A program made the translations under genes and the position numbers. The notes under the pieces are model-generated. The model made no database searches, was not told where the DNA came from, and saw nothing but the letters and a program-made list of their open reading frames with translations. This document shows, one piece after another, positions 45,917 through 53,725 of a DNA stretch of 64,000 nucleotides; position 1 is the first letter of the stretch; the number at the start of each line of letters is the position of its first letter. The stretch comes from JALZKA01 sp963701205 (GTDB lineage: Bacteria > Actinomycetota > Thermoleophilia > Solirubrobacterales > 70-9): NCBI GenBank assembly GCA_963701205.1, contig OY969575.1:1736001-1800000 (forward strand), written 5' to 3'.

Positions 45917-46264
45917 CTATCGGTCCAGGTCGTCCAGCTCGGCTATCGAAGTCGGCTTCTCGGCCGACTCGATTACGCCCAGGAGCTCGGTGATCCTGCA
46001 GACGAGCAGGCGCTCCTCGTCAACCTCAACCCAGGTGCCGGCACTGGCCGGGAAAACGACGTGATCGCCGGGGGTAACCGGGATCTGGACCCCGGCCGCG
46101 CCCCACCAATCAACCCCTTGGCCGACGGCCAGCACGATTCCGTGTTGGGGCGGCGGCTCGGATGTTCCGGGTGGAACGACCAGGCCCGAACTCCGCATCC
46201 TGTCGGGCTCGAGTTCCTTGATGACCACGCGATCAAAAATTGGGCGTAGGTTGTGGCGTCCCAT
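45917..46264 (-). CDS. GroES-like (Cpn10-fold) protein
   Basis: The protein has 115 residues from ATG 46264. It reads NLRPIFDRVVIKELEPDRMRSSGLVVPPG, then GIVLAVGQG and PVTPGDHVVFPASAGTWVEVDEERLLVCRITELLGVI, all in the order of the GroES barrel. Canonical co-chaperonin features are partly changed: the mobile-loop region is RMRSSGLVVPPG rather than ETKTASGIVLP-like, and there is a C-terminal tail of about 17 residues. No groEL is adjacent, so this may be an accessory paralogue. Confidence 0.8.
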   Translation of the reverse strand: MGRHNLRPIFDRVVIKELEPDRMRSSGLVVPPGTSEPPPQHGIVLAVGQGVDWWGAAGVQIPVTPGDHVVFPASAGTWVEVDEERLLVCRITELLGVIESAEKPTSIAELDDLDR

Positions 46265-46296
46265 TGCGAGGTAAGTATGGCTAGGGTGTGCGGCCG

Positions 46297-46659
46297 ATGG
46301 CTTCAACAGGCGATTTGATCAAGCAGGCCGTTGAGGGGGTTCAGCGCGAGGTTCCGGCGCTGGCCAAGCTCAAGATGGTTTTTGGCCTTGAGCTGAAGGG
46401 CCGCGGTGACACCCAGCTCTACAGGGTGGAGGTGCCGGGCCCGAAGATCAGCAAGGGCTACGCGGAGGACGAGCGGCTCCATGTCTCGATTCCCCGTGCC
46501 AGCTTCAACGAGCTCGCCGCCGACGGCAAGATCAAGCATTGGCACGAGGCGTATGACCGCGGCGATGTGAAGGTCGAAGGCGACGCGCGAATCCAGCAGC
46601 TCGTGGGCAAGGTGATCGCCAACCGCGAGGCGCGTTCGCAGTTGCGGAAGGCGCACTGA
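46297..46659 (+). CDS. Small protein, possibly SCP2-like
   Basis: The protein has 120 residues from ATG 46297; TAGGGT lies nine bases upstream. KLKMVFGLELKGRGDTQLYRVEVPGPKIS followed by DERLHVSIPRASFNELAADGKIKHWHEAYDRGDVKVEGD and a terminal helix resembles the sterol-carrier SCP2 fold (strand-rich core, then '...G.v...Gd'). The similarity is suggestive only. It is first of four plus-strand genes ending with maoC. Confidence 0.6.
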   Translation: MASTGDLIKQAVEGVQREVPALAKLKMVFGLELKGRGDTQLYRVEVPGPKISKGYAEDERLHVSIPRASFNELAADGKIKHWHEAYDRGDVKVEGDARIQQLVGKVIANREARSQLRKAH

Positions 46660-46694
46660 CGCGCTCCGGAAGTTCGGAACGGCGTCTCGCGAGA

Positions 46695-47750
46695 TTGCGG
46701 GCAGCATCACAGCTGCTTCACAGACGCCCGAGAGTAGGCGATCCGGTCGAACTGGCTCGGCGCGTGGCCGGGGCGCAGAGCCAGGAACCGCGCGCGGGGC
46801 GATTGCAACTACGCGCGCGTGGGCGGGGGTTCACCGCTGCTGATGTCGAGCGGGCGCGCGTCGAAGAACGCTCACTGATAAGGACTTGGGTGATGCGCGG
46901 GACGATGCACCTCGTTCCGACCGACGACTTCGCCTGGCTTTCCTCGATCTACAGTGAGCGCATTGCGATGTGGTCACGGCGTCGGCTCGCGCTGCTCGGA
47001 GTCGAGGCCAAGGTGGTGGATCGCGCGATGAAGGCAGTCGCGAAGGCATTATCCGCTGGGGCTCCGTTGCCACGCAGCGACGTGATGGAAGTGGCGGGCA
47101 GGACCGGCTTCGAAGTCAGCACGCAAACTAGAACCCACTTGACGATCCTGCTGTGCACGGAAGGTGCGGCCTGCATCGGCTCGGATATTGGGCGAGAGAC
47201 CACCCTGGTGGCATCAGCCGAGTGGGTGGGAGAGTTGAGGCTGCGACCGCGAGAGGCTGCGCTTATCGAGCTTGCGCGGCGCTATGTCCTGGCATTCGCT
47301 CCTGTGACCGACCGCGACTTCGCCTACTGGGGTGGCTTGTCGCTGGGCGATGCTCGCGTTGGTCTCGAGGGAGCTAGGGACGCAATCCATCGTTTGCGTA
47401 TCGACGGCGCTGATTATCTCGTGCCAAAGGACTTCGCTGGACGGGTTCCATCTTCGCCCATCGTTCGGTTGCTTGGAGCCTTCGACACGTACCTGATGGG
47501 GTACGTGAGCCGCCGCCACGCGGTCGATGCGGCGAATGAGAAGCTGATCCTGCCGGGTGGGGGAGTGCTGCGGCCAACGATCTGCGTTGACGGAAGGTTC
47601 GTCGGCACCTGGTCGCAGAAACGCACAGGCCGCAACGTGCAAATCACGCTCGAGCCGTTCTGGAAGTTGGACGACTCCTGGCTGGATGCGATCACCGGCG
47701 AGATCCGAGATATCGGTCGGTTCGAAAACGCCGAGGCTGCGTTGGCGTGA
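46695..47750 (+). CDS. Winged-helix AlkZ/YcaQ-like protein (HTH_42)
   Basis: The protein has about 351 residues from TTG 46695; no ATG or GTG is in frame upstream, so the exact start is unsure. It carries LARRVAGAQSQEPRAG with a Q-x-Q near the N-terminus, TWVMRGTMHLVPTDDFAWL, LGAFDTYLMGY and WSQKRTGRNVQITLEPF. These are the marks of the HTH_42 family that includes AlkZ-type DNA glycosylases for crosslinks and alkylation damage. Catalysis here is inferred. The stop overlaps the amidase start (GTGA). Confidence 0.82.
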   Translation: MRAASQLLHRRPRVGDPVELARRVAGAQSQEPRAGRLQLRARGRGFTAADVERARVEERSLIRTWVMRGTMHLVPTDDFAWLSSIYSERIAMWSRRRLALLGVEAKVVDRAMKAVAKALSAGAPLPRSDVMEVAGRTGFEVSTQTRTHLTILLCTEGAACIGSDIGRETTLVASAEWVGELRLRPREAALIELARRYVLAFAPVTDRDFAYWGGLSLGDARVGLEGARDAIHRLRIDGADYLVPKDFAGRVPSSPIVRLLGAFDTYLMGYVSRRHAVDAANEKLILPGGGVLRPTICVDGRFVGTWSQKRTGRNVQITLEPFWKLDDSWLDAITGEIRDIGRFENAEAALA

Positions 47751-48880
47751 ACGGAATCTGGATCACGAGGCTTGAAGCGGCGGGAACAGGACAGCGCGTC
47801 GCTGTCAAGGACTTGTTCGACACCGCCGGAATTCGCACCACCTATGGCTCGGTTGTCTTCGGCGATCACGTTCCGAACTCGACCGCCGATGCCGTCGAGC
47901 GGCTCGAGCGGGCCGGCTACACAACGGTGGGCAAGGCGAACCTGCACGAGTTCGCGTTCGGAATCACGTCGCAGAACCCCCACTACGGCACGGTCCCGAA
48001 CCCGCGGTTTCCGGGTCGCACGGCTGGTGGGTCAAGTGGTGGGTCGGCGGCGGCGCTCGTCGCCGGTGAGGCCGAACTCGGCCTTGGCACGGACACCGGT
48101 GGTTCGATTCGCATTCCGGCCGCGTGCTGCGAGGTGGTCGGGTTCAAGCCGTCCTTCGGGCTGGTAGCGATGACGGGGTGTTTTCCGCTCGCCCCGACCT
48201 TCGACCATGGCGGGCCGCTGGCACCGGATGTTGCCGGTTGCATCCGGGCGATGGAGGTGCTCGGCAGCGTGGACGTCCCGATCTTGGATTCGCTCGCTGA
48301 GCTGCGGATCGGGCATTGCTGGCTTGACCGAGCCGAGCCGGAGGTGGCGGCCGTCGTCGACCGAGTCGTCACTGCGCTTGGTTTCGACGCCGTTCCAATT
48401 CCGCTGCCGACAGGCGTCTTTCCCGCCTTCCGGGCAGAGATTGCCGATGTCCATCGCGACCTGTTTTCGAGTAACCAGGGTGCCTACGGCGAGAATGTCC
48501 GTGCGAAGGTTGCGGCCTGTCTTGAGGTGACCGCTGGTCAGACGGCCGCCGCGCGGGATCAACGTGAGCGCTACCGCGTCGATTTTGAGCAAGCGATGAC
48601 AGGTTGCGACCTGCTCGTTGCGCCGACGCTGCCGATCGTGCCGCCCCTGGCCGAGCGCAACGAGCTGGAGGTTCGGGAGCGGATGACGGAATTGACTTTT
48701 CCGCTCAACGCCACGGGAGCACCCGCCCTTGCCTTGCCGTGCGGGCGGACGGACGCCGGCCTGCCGGTGTCGCTTCAGGTAATCGGCCGACCGGGCGCAG
48801 ATGGCCTTGTATTGGCCGCATCAGCAAAGATTGAGGGACTGCTTCGCCATACTCTCGCGTCGCCAGCCGAAGCCTTATAG
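47747..48880 (+). CDS. Amidase, short form
   Basis: The protein has 377 residues. The catalytic Lys is in RVAVKDLFDTAG near residue 21, and the serines are in TAGGSSGGSAAALVAGEAELGLGTDTGGSIRIPA. The chain begins almost at the catalytic Lys, so it lacks the 60-80-residue N-terminal helical part of typical amidases (compare 12040-13443). It overlaps the AlkZ-like gene. Substrate unknown. Confidence 0.87.
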   Translation: MNGIWITRLEAAGTGQRVAVKDLFDTAGIRTTYGSVVFGDHVPNSTADAVERLERAGYTTVGKANLHEFAFGITSQNPHYGTVPNPRFPGRTAGGSSGGSAAALVAGEAELGLGTDTGGSIRIPAACCEVVGFKPSFGLVAMTGCFPLAPTFDHGGPLAPDVAGCIRAMEVLGSVDVPILDSLAELRIGHCWLDRAEPEVAAVVDRVVTALGFDAVPIPLPTGVFPAFRAEIADVHRDLFSSNQGAYGENVRAKVAACLEVTAGQTAAARDQRERYRVDFEQAMTGCDLLVAPTLPIVPPLAERNELEVRERMTELTFPLNATGAPALALPCGRTDAGLPVSLQVIGRPGADGLVLAASAKIEGLLRHTLASPAEAL

Positions 48881-48900
48881 ACCGAACGGAAACGGAGACC

Positions 48901-49446
48901 ATGAGCGAAGAGAAGACCCACGAGCTGACCACCGACCAGGCCGAGCGCGAAGCCACCGGCGCGCACGCCTACGGGCGCTACCTGGAGGAGTTCGAGGTCG
49001 GCGCCACCTACAAGCACTGGCCGGCGAAGACCGTCACCGAGTCCGACGACCACCTGTTCTGCCTGATCACGATGAACCATCACCCGCTGCACCTAAACGA
49101 CGTGTATGCGAGTGAGTCGCAGCAGGGCCAAAACGTCGTCGTTGGCCCGCTCGTCTACTCACTGGCTCTGGGCATGTCGGTCTCCGACGTCTCCGGCAAG
49201 GCGATCGCCAACCTCGCGACCGAAGAGTTGAGCCATCCCAATCCCGTGTTCCACGGTGACACGCTCTTTTGTGAATCCGAAGTGTTGGAGGTGCGCCCGT
49301 CGTCCTCGAAGCCTGACCGCGGGATCGTCAAGGTGCATACCCGCGTCTACAAGCAGACGGGCGACCTTGTTGCCGAGTTCAAGCGCACCGTCTTGATTCC
49401 AAAGCGCGACGGCGGCGCCGGCCACGCCGAGGGTCTGGTCGAGTAG
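48901..49446 (+). CDS. MaoC family hydratase (candidate mesaconyl-CoA hydratase)
   Basis: This 181-residue single hot-dog enoyl-CoA hydratase has FEVGATYKHWPAKTVTESDDHLFCLITMNHHPLHLNDVYA in outline, with the catalytic Asp/His pair in the helix following TVTESD, then GPLVYSLALGMSVSD and the core NPVFHGDTLFCESEVLEVR. Short MaoC proteins of this kind act on beta-methylmalyl/mesaconyl-CoA. The presence of mcl1, meaA and ccr nearby supports the mesaconyl-CoA step. It starts 20 bases after the amidase. Confidence 0.83.
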   Translation: MSEEKTHELTTDQAEREATGAHAYGRYLEEFEVGATYKHWPAKTVTESDDHLFCLITMNHHPLHLNDVYASESQQGQNVVVGPLVYSLALGMSVSDVSGKAIANLATEELSHPNPVFHGDTLFCESEVLEVRPSSSKPDRGIVKVHTRVYKQTGDLVAEFKRTVLIPKRDGGAGHAEGLVE

Positions 49447-49464
49447 CCCCGATCGGGCTTGGCG

Positions 49465-50439
49465 CTAGGTCAGCTCGCCGACGGCCTCTAGGGCGGCGTC
49501 GAATCCGGCACCGGGAATGCCGCCGATGCACGGTGAACTTGCGCCGGCGGCTTCGTACTCACGCACCTTTTCCCGCGCGCGGTCGCCATCGCCGATGCCT
49601 GCAAGCGAGTCGAGCAGGCCGTCGGAGAGGCCGGTGAGGGCTCGTGGAACTTCGCCTGCGGCCATTCCTTCGTCGAAGGCCGCCAGATCGTCGGCGAAGC
49701 CGGATCGTTCAAGCATCGCCCGGTAGAAGGGGAGCGACGCGTAGGGGATGAGGTCCCTGCGGAAAGCATTGCGGGCCGCCTCGTGGTCGTCGGAGACGGC
49801 GACCGGAACAGCCGCGACGACGTCGAATCCGGCCATCGTCTTGCCGACGCGCTCGCGGCCCTTGGCCACTTCGGGAATCACGGTCTTGCGGATGTAGTCG
49901 GGATTGCAGAGCCAAAGCATCACCCCGTCGGCGATCTCGCCGGCAAGCTGCAGCATCTTCGGCGAGAGCGCCGCGATATAGATCGGCAAATCAGGGCGTG
50001 GCGGATAACCCAGGAACTGGAAATTGGAGTTGAAGTGCTCGCCTTCGGGGGGCTGTTCGCCGGCCAGGATTGCCCGGCAGATGCTCGCGTACTCGCGCAT
50101 CTGGGCGACGGGCTTGGTGATCGCCTGGTCGTACCAGTTCTCGACGGCGACCCGATGGGAAATGCCCAGGCCGAGAACCATGCGCCCGCCCGAGACCTCG
50201 TCGATGGTGGCTGCCGTCTGCGCGCAGGCGGCCGGGGTGCGACTGAAGATGGGCAGGACGCCGGTGCCGAGTTTGATCTTCTCGGTGACCGTGGCGTAGC
50301 GGGTCAGGAGCGTGAGCGAGTCGCGCGACGCGATGTGTGTCACATAGGCGGATTCAAAGCCCAGGTTCTCGGCCAGGCGCACCCGCTCCAGCGCCGGTTC
50401 CAGCTCGCGACCGCTGCCGATGAAGGCGCCAATTCCCAT
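49465..50439 (-). CDS. LLM class flavin/F420-dependent oxidoreductase
   Basis: This 324-residue luciferase-like TIM barrel begins IGAFIGSGRELEPALERVRLAENLGFESAYVTH and has GTGVLPIFSRTPAACAQTAATIDEVSGGRMVLGLGISH, the standard F420-LLM core, plus IYIAALSPKMLQLAGEIADGVMLWL. These use F420 (or FMN) to transfer hydride; the substrate is unknown. TAAGGT lies six bases before the ATG, fitting leaderless initiation. It converges with maoC. Confidence 0.9.
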   Translation of the reverse strand: MGIGAFIGSGRELEPALERVRLAENLGFESAYVTHIASRDSLTLLTRYATVTEKIKLGTGVLPIFSRTPAACAQTAATIDEVSGGRMVLGLGISHRVAVENWYDQAITKPVAQMREYASICRAILAGEQPPEGEHFNSNFQFLGYPPRPDLPIYIAALSPKMLQLAGEIADGVMLWLCNPDYIRKTVIPEVAKGRERVGKTMAGFDVVAAVPVAVSDDHEAARNAFRRDLIPYASLPFYRAMLERSGFADDLAAFDEGMAAGEVPRALTGLSDGLLDSLAGIGDGDRAREKVREYEAAGASSPCIGGIPGAGFDAALEAVGELT

Positions 50440-50452
50440 GCTCGGACCTTAG

Positions 50453-51895
50453 TTAGCTGTCGAACCCAAGACCAAGCCGGTCAAGAATGCGAAGCCAAAG
50501 CCCGCGTTTGCCGGCGTTTCGGTCGGCGGCGTCCAACCGGTTGCGCGTGAGCTCGATCGCTGCCCACCGCAGAGGCTCGGGCGGAAAGGGCGTCGGGCGA
50601 TCCTGCATGCTGCGCAGTCGCGCCGGCTCGCTGTTGGCGTTGTCGGCCAGATCGAGAGCCAGGCCCGCTCCGAACCGCGAAGCGCAGACCCCGAGGCCCG
50701 TGTGTCCGACCGTGTAGGCGACCCGACCCCCGTGGGCCGTGCCAGCGAATGAAAAGAACCGGCTGCACGTATCGATCGCGCCGCCCCAACGGTGTGTAAA
50801 GCGAGTGCCCTCGAGTTGAGGGAAATTTGCGAAAAAGTGCTGGGCGAGGAGGGCGAAGCTCGCGTCACGCTGGTAGTGGCGCTCGCGCACGCGACCGCCG
50901 AGCTCGTAGATCGCGTCGTATCCACCCCACAGGATCCGGTGATCGACGGTCTGCCGGTAGTAGTGGAATTGGGTTGCCGACTCGCCGATTCCCTGGCGTC
51001 CACGCCAGCCGATGGACTCGCGCTGCGTGGCGCTCAATGGCTCGGTGACAAGGACGTAGTCATAGACCGGCACGATGCGCCGCCGGACGGCGCCCACCAG
51101 CCCCTTGAAGGCGCTGGTGGCAAGGATCGCTCGCTTGCTGTGGACGGAGCCGGAATCGGTCTGCAACACGACGCCGTCGTTGCGGGAGGCGACGGAGCGG
51201 ACCCAGGTTCCCTCGTGGATGCGGACACCGAGCTCCCGGGCGGCACGCTGCAGACCCCAGCAGAGCCGTGCCGGGTTCACGAGGGCCGACCCCGACCTGT
51301 CGAAGGCGGCGCCCAGGTACAACGGAGAGGCAACCTCGGCCTGGATCCGATCGCGATCCCAGATCTCAATGTCGTGGCCGTGGGTGCGCTGCCCGGCGGC
51401 GGACTCAGTGAGCCAATCGACCTCGTGCGGTTCAAGCGCCACAGTGAGCTCGCCGGTCGTCTCCAACTGGCAATCGATTCCGTAGCGATCGATAGTCGCG
51501 ATGACCTCGGCGAAGTTTTCCAGGCCGAGGCGCTCAAGGGCGACTACTTCGTCGGGGTATCGAGTCACGGCGTTCTCAAAACCGTGGGTAAGCGACGCGA
51601 TCACAAAACCGCCGTTGCGGCCGCTTGCCGCCTGGGCGACGCGCTCGCCTTCAAGCAGCACCACGTCGCGATCGGAGTCGCGCTCCTTGGCCAGGACGGC
51701 CGCCCATAGCCCGCTCAGCCCGCCACCCACGACGGCCAGGTCCGCTTCGCTTTTGCCGCTCAGCGGATCCGTCGCCGCCGGACGCTCCGGTGAGTCGAGC
51801 CAAAACGGGGTCGTGGTCGCTTGTGCGTAGGTGGCGCGGTGATCCGCTGAGGGCGGTTCGAGCGGCCAGGGCCAAGTCTGCGAACTACGGGCCAC
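50453..51895 (-). CDS. FAD-dependent oxidoreductase (DAO / gamma-glutamylputrescine oxidase-like)
   Basis: The protein has 480 residues from GTG 51895. The FAD Rossmann motif is ADLAVVGGGLSGLWAAVLAKE, followed by ERVAQAASGRNGGFV, an attachment-loop-like segment seen in PuuB/DadA-type oxidases. A C-terminal strand FTHRWGGAIDTCSRFFSF and VGHTGLGVCASRFGAGLALDL complete the fold. It probably oxidises an amine or amino acid with O2. Its stop is 13 bases beyond the LLM gene's start, so they may be divergent-independent or read through. Confidence 0.85.
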   Translation of the reverse strand: MARSSQTWPWPLEPPSADHRATYAQATTTPFWLDSPERPAATDPLSGKSEADLAVVGGGLSGLWAAVLAKERDSDRDVVLLEGERVAQAASGRNGGFVIASLTHGFENAVTRYPDEVVALERLGLENFAEVIATIDRYGIDCQLETTGELTVALEPHEVDWLTESAAGQRTHGHDIEIWDRDRIQAEVASPLYLGAAFDRSGSALVNPARLCWGLQRAARELGVRIHEGTWVRSVASRNDGVVLQTDSGSVHSKRAILATSAFKGLVGAVRRRIVPVYDYVLVTEPLSATQRESIGWRGRQGIGESATQFHYYRQTVDHRILWGGYDAIYELGGRVRERHYQRDASFALLAQHFFANFPQLEGTRFTHRWGGAIDTCSRFFSFAGTAHGGRVAYTVGHTGLGVCASRFGAGLALDLADNANSEPARLRSMQDRPTPFPPEPLRWAAIELTRNRLDAADRNAGKRGLWLRILDRLGLGFDS

Positions 51896-51975
51896 GTCCG
51901 CGATCCTACGCCGCCCCCACCTCAACTGCCGACCCCCCAGGCCCGCCGACGCCCCAACCCGCCGAGTCCGCCATT

Positions 51976-51994
51976 GACGGAGACAGACTCCGTC
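51976..51994. terminator. Hairpin in intergenic region
   Basis: GACGGAG-ACAGA-CTCCGTC forms a 7-bp perfect stem in the 160-base gap between divergent genes at 51895 and 52055. There is no T-tract. A regulatory dyad is as likely as a terminator. Confidence 0.35.
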
Positions 51995-52054
51995 GATCGT
52001 GGACTCGAGGGTGCGGAGGGCGGCGGGGCGGGAAGGGACGGATAGCATCGGCGC

Positions 52055-52540
52055 GTGGCCGGTGCGGTTCGATTTGAGATCACGACGCGCCTGGCGGCCC
52101 CGGCTAACGAGGTCTGGCGCGCCGCCGTTTCGTTTGACGGAATCAACGACGAGTTCGGGCCCTGGTTGCGGATGACCAGGCCCCGTTCGATAGATCCGGC
52201 GATGACCATCGAGGACGCTCCGCTTAATCAGGAGTTGGGCCGCAGCTGGATTCTGTTCATGCGCCTGATCCCAGTCGAGTACGACGACCTGATGCTTGTC
52301 GAACGCGGCCCGGCCATGCGGTTTCTCGAACGCTCGCGCCTCGGCAGCGCAAAGCTGTGGGAGCACGAGCGCCAGGTCGTTGCAGTCAGCGACCAAACGG
52401 CCGCGATCAGCGACAGGCTTAGTTTGGAGCCGCGGCTGCCATTGCGAGTGATCGGCGGTGGCGCCATCGCCGGGTGGGTGGTGGGACGGGTATTCCGCCA
52501 CCGTCACGCGCGACTTGTCAGGCGCTACGGCGCCGGTTAG
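52055..52540 (+). CDS. SRPBCC-like protein
   Basis: The protein has 161 residues from GTG 52055, with TAGCAT six bases upstream. FEITTRLAAPANEVWRAAVSF, an internal strand-rich region and a C-terminal helix resemble START/SRPBCC lipid-binding proteins. A hydrophobic GGGAIAGWVVGRVFRHRHARLV tail may touch the membrane. The ligand is unknown. The stop overlaps the convergent gene by four bases. Confidence 0.7.
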   Translation: MAGAVRFEITTRLAAPANEVWRAAVSFDGINDEFGPWLRMTRPRSIDPAMTIEDAPLNQELGRSWILFMRLIPVEYDDLMLVERGPAMRFLERSRLGSAKLWEHERQVVAVSDQTAAISDRLSLEPRLPLRVIGGGAIAGWVVGRVFRHRHARLVRRYGAG

Positions 52541-53115
52541 TGCGCTTCGCCGGACGCGTGCGCCGGCGGGCGCGATTCCTCGGCGAGCGACGTGACCTCA
52601 AGCGCGCCCCGGGCCGCGCCCTCCAGGACCTCGATGGCTTCGTCCTCGGTGCGTGAGTAGAGCTCGACCAGGAGGTGGACGATGATCCGCTCCTCGTCGT
52701 GCTTGTGAAACCGAACGTGGGTGAAGAACTCGCGCGTGCCGGCATCGCCGAAGGCAGCAAAGGTGAGGCTGTCGGCAGCCTCCGGGCCCGAACACGATTC
52801 GACAAGGTCATGGTCAACGGTGACGGTGCACGAAGCGACGTAAGGCTTGCCCGCAACCATGCGCTCCCAACGGTCGCCGATCGCGACGACCTTGCCTTCG
52901 TGGACGGTCAGATGCGGCTGGTCGTGCATGCAGTCGAGGCACTGGACGACGGCCTCCTGAACTTCCTCGACCCGCTCGCTGGCTTCGGCCGTGTCGGAGT
53001 CAACGCGAAGGATCGCGTCGTAGTGGACCTGGGCCTCCAGGCGTTGCGACCAACAGCGATAGCAGCGGAGCCAGGCGCCGCGCTCGCCGACGGCTGCGTC
53101 GACCTCCTCGTTCAC
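52537..53115 (-). CDS. Unrecognised Cys-pair protein
   Basis: The 192-residue protein has two CxxC knuckles, RCYRCW near residue 19 and QCLDCMHD near 60, as in a zinc ribbon with a long insertion. A central part follows with VASCTVTVDHDLVESC and FFTHVRFHKHDEERIIVHLLVELY. The family is not known to me. It overlaps the GNAT gene upstream by four bases (ATGA) and is probably in the meaA transcript. Confidence 0.65.
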   Translation of the reverse strand: MNEEVDAAVGERGAWLRCYRCWSQRLEAQVHYDAILRVDSDTAEASERVEEVQEAVVQCLDCMHDQPHLTVHEGKVVAIGDRWERMVAGKPYVASCTVTVDHDLVESCSGPEAADSLTFAAFGDAGTREFFTHVRFHKHDEERIIVHLLVELYSRTEDEAIEVLEGAARGALEVTSLAEESRPPAHASGEAH

Positions 53116-53708
53116 TCTTCGAGCGTAGCGACCTGGGCCCGGCGTGGCGGGCGGATTTCATCCGCGAGCAACGACCACATCTCCATATCGCGTCGTGCTC
53201 CCGCGACGGGCATGTAGGAGCGCAGCACACCTTCGGCCTGAAAGCCGGCGCCTGCCGCCGCTGCCCGGGAAGCGACGTTCTGCCGTTCGATCGCGAGCTC
53301 GACCCGATGCAGCTGCAGATGCTCAAACGCAAAGCCGGAGATCAGCCGCAGCGAACGGGTGGCGACGCCGCGTCCACGAGCCCACGAGGCGACCAGGTAT
53401 CCAGCTGCGCAGCGTCCGGCGGCGAAATTGAGCTCATGGAGGCTCATCGTGCCCAGGATGTCGCTGCCCTGCAGGTCGGTGATAACCGTTTGGACGTCGG
53501 TGCCGGTTGCAAGCCCGGCCATTCCTCGCTGCATCCACCCGCGGGCGTGAGTGTCCCGGTAGTCAAGCGGCACGGTGGTGTAACGGACAACATCCGGATC
53601 CTGGCAAGCCTCGACCAGGCGGGGGATGTCGGCATCCGCAGGCAGCCGCAGCCGGACCGCGTCGTCGGCCAGTCCCTCGACCGGAAACTCGATCGGGCGA
53701 GGGCTCAA
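53112..53708 (-). CDS. GNAT acetyltransferase, RimJ/RimL type
   Basis: The protein has 198 residues. DAVRLRLPADADIPRLVEACQDPDVVRYTTVP is the RimJ/RimL opening, and the acetyl-CoA site is VASWARGRGVATRSLRLISGFAFEHLQLHRVEL. Members acetylate protein N-termini or small molecules. It starts 17 bases after meaA and is coupled by ATGA to the next gene. Confidence 0.86.
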   Translation of the reverse strand: MSPRPIEFPVEGLADDAVRLRLPADADIPRLVEACQDPDVVRYTTVPLDYRDTHARGWMQRGMAGLATGTDVQTVITDLQGSDILGTMSLHELNFAAGRCAAGYLVASWARGRGVATRSLRLISGFAFEHLQLHRVELAIERQNVASRAAAAGAGFQAEGVLRSYMPVAGARRDMEMWSLLADEIRPPRRAQVATLEE

Positions 53709-53725
53709 GGCCGGCCTTCTCCCGC

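Noticed and set aside
51896..52507. Extension of the FAD oxidoreductase start to 52507
   Set aside because: The extra residues have no similarity to the family and run through the divergent SRPBCC-like gene; GTG 51895 is the better start.
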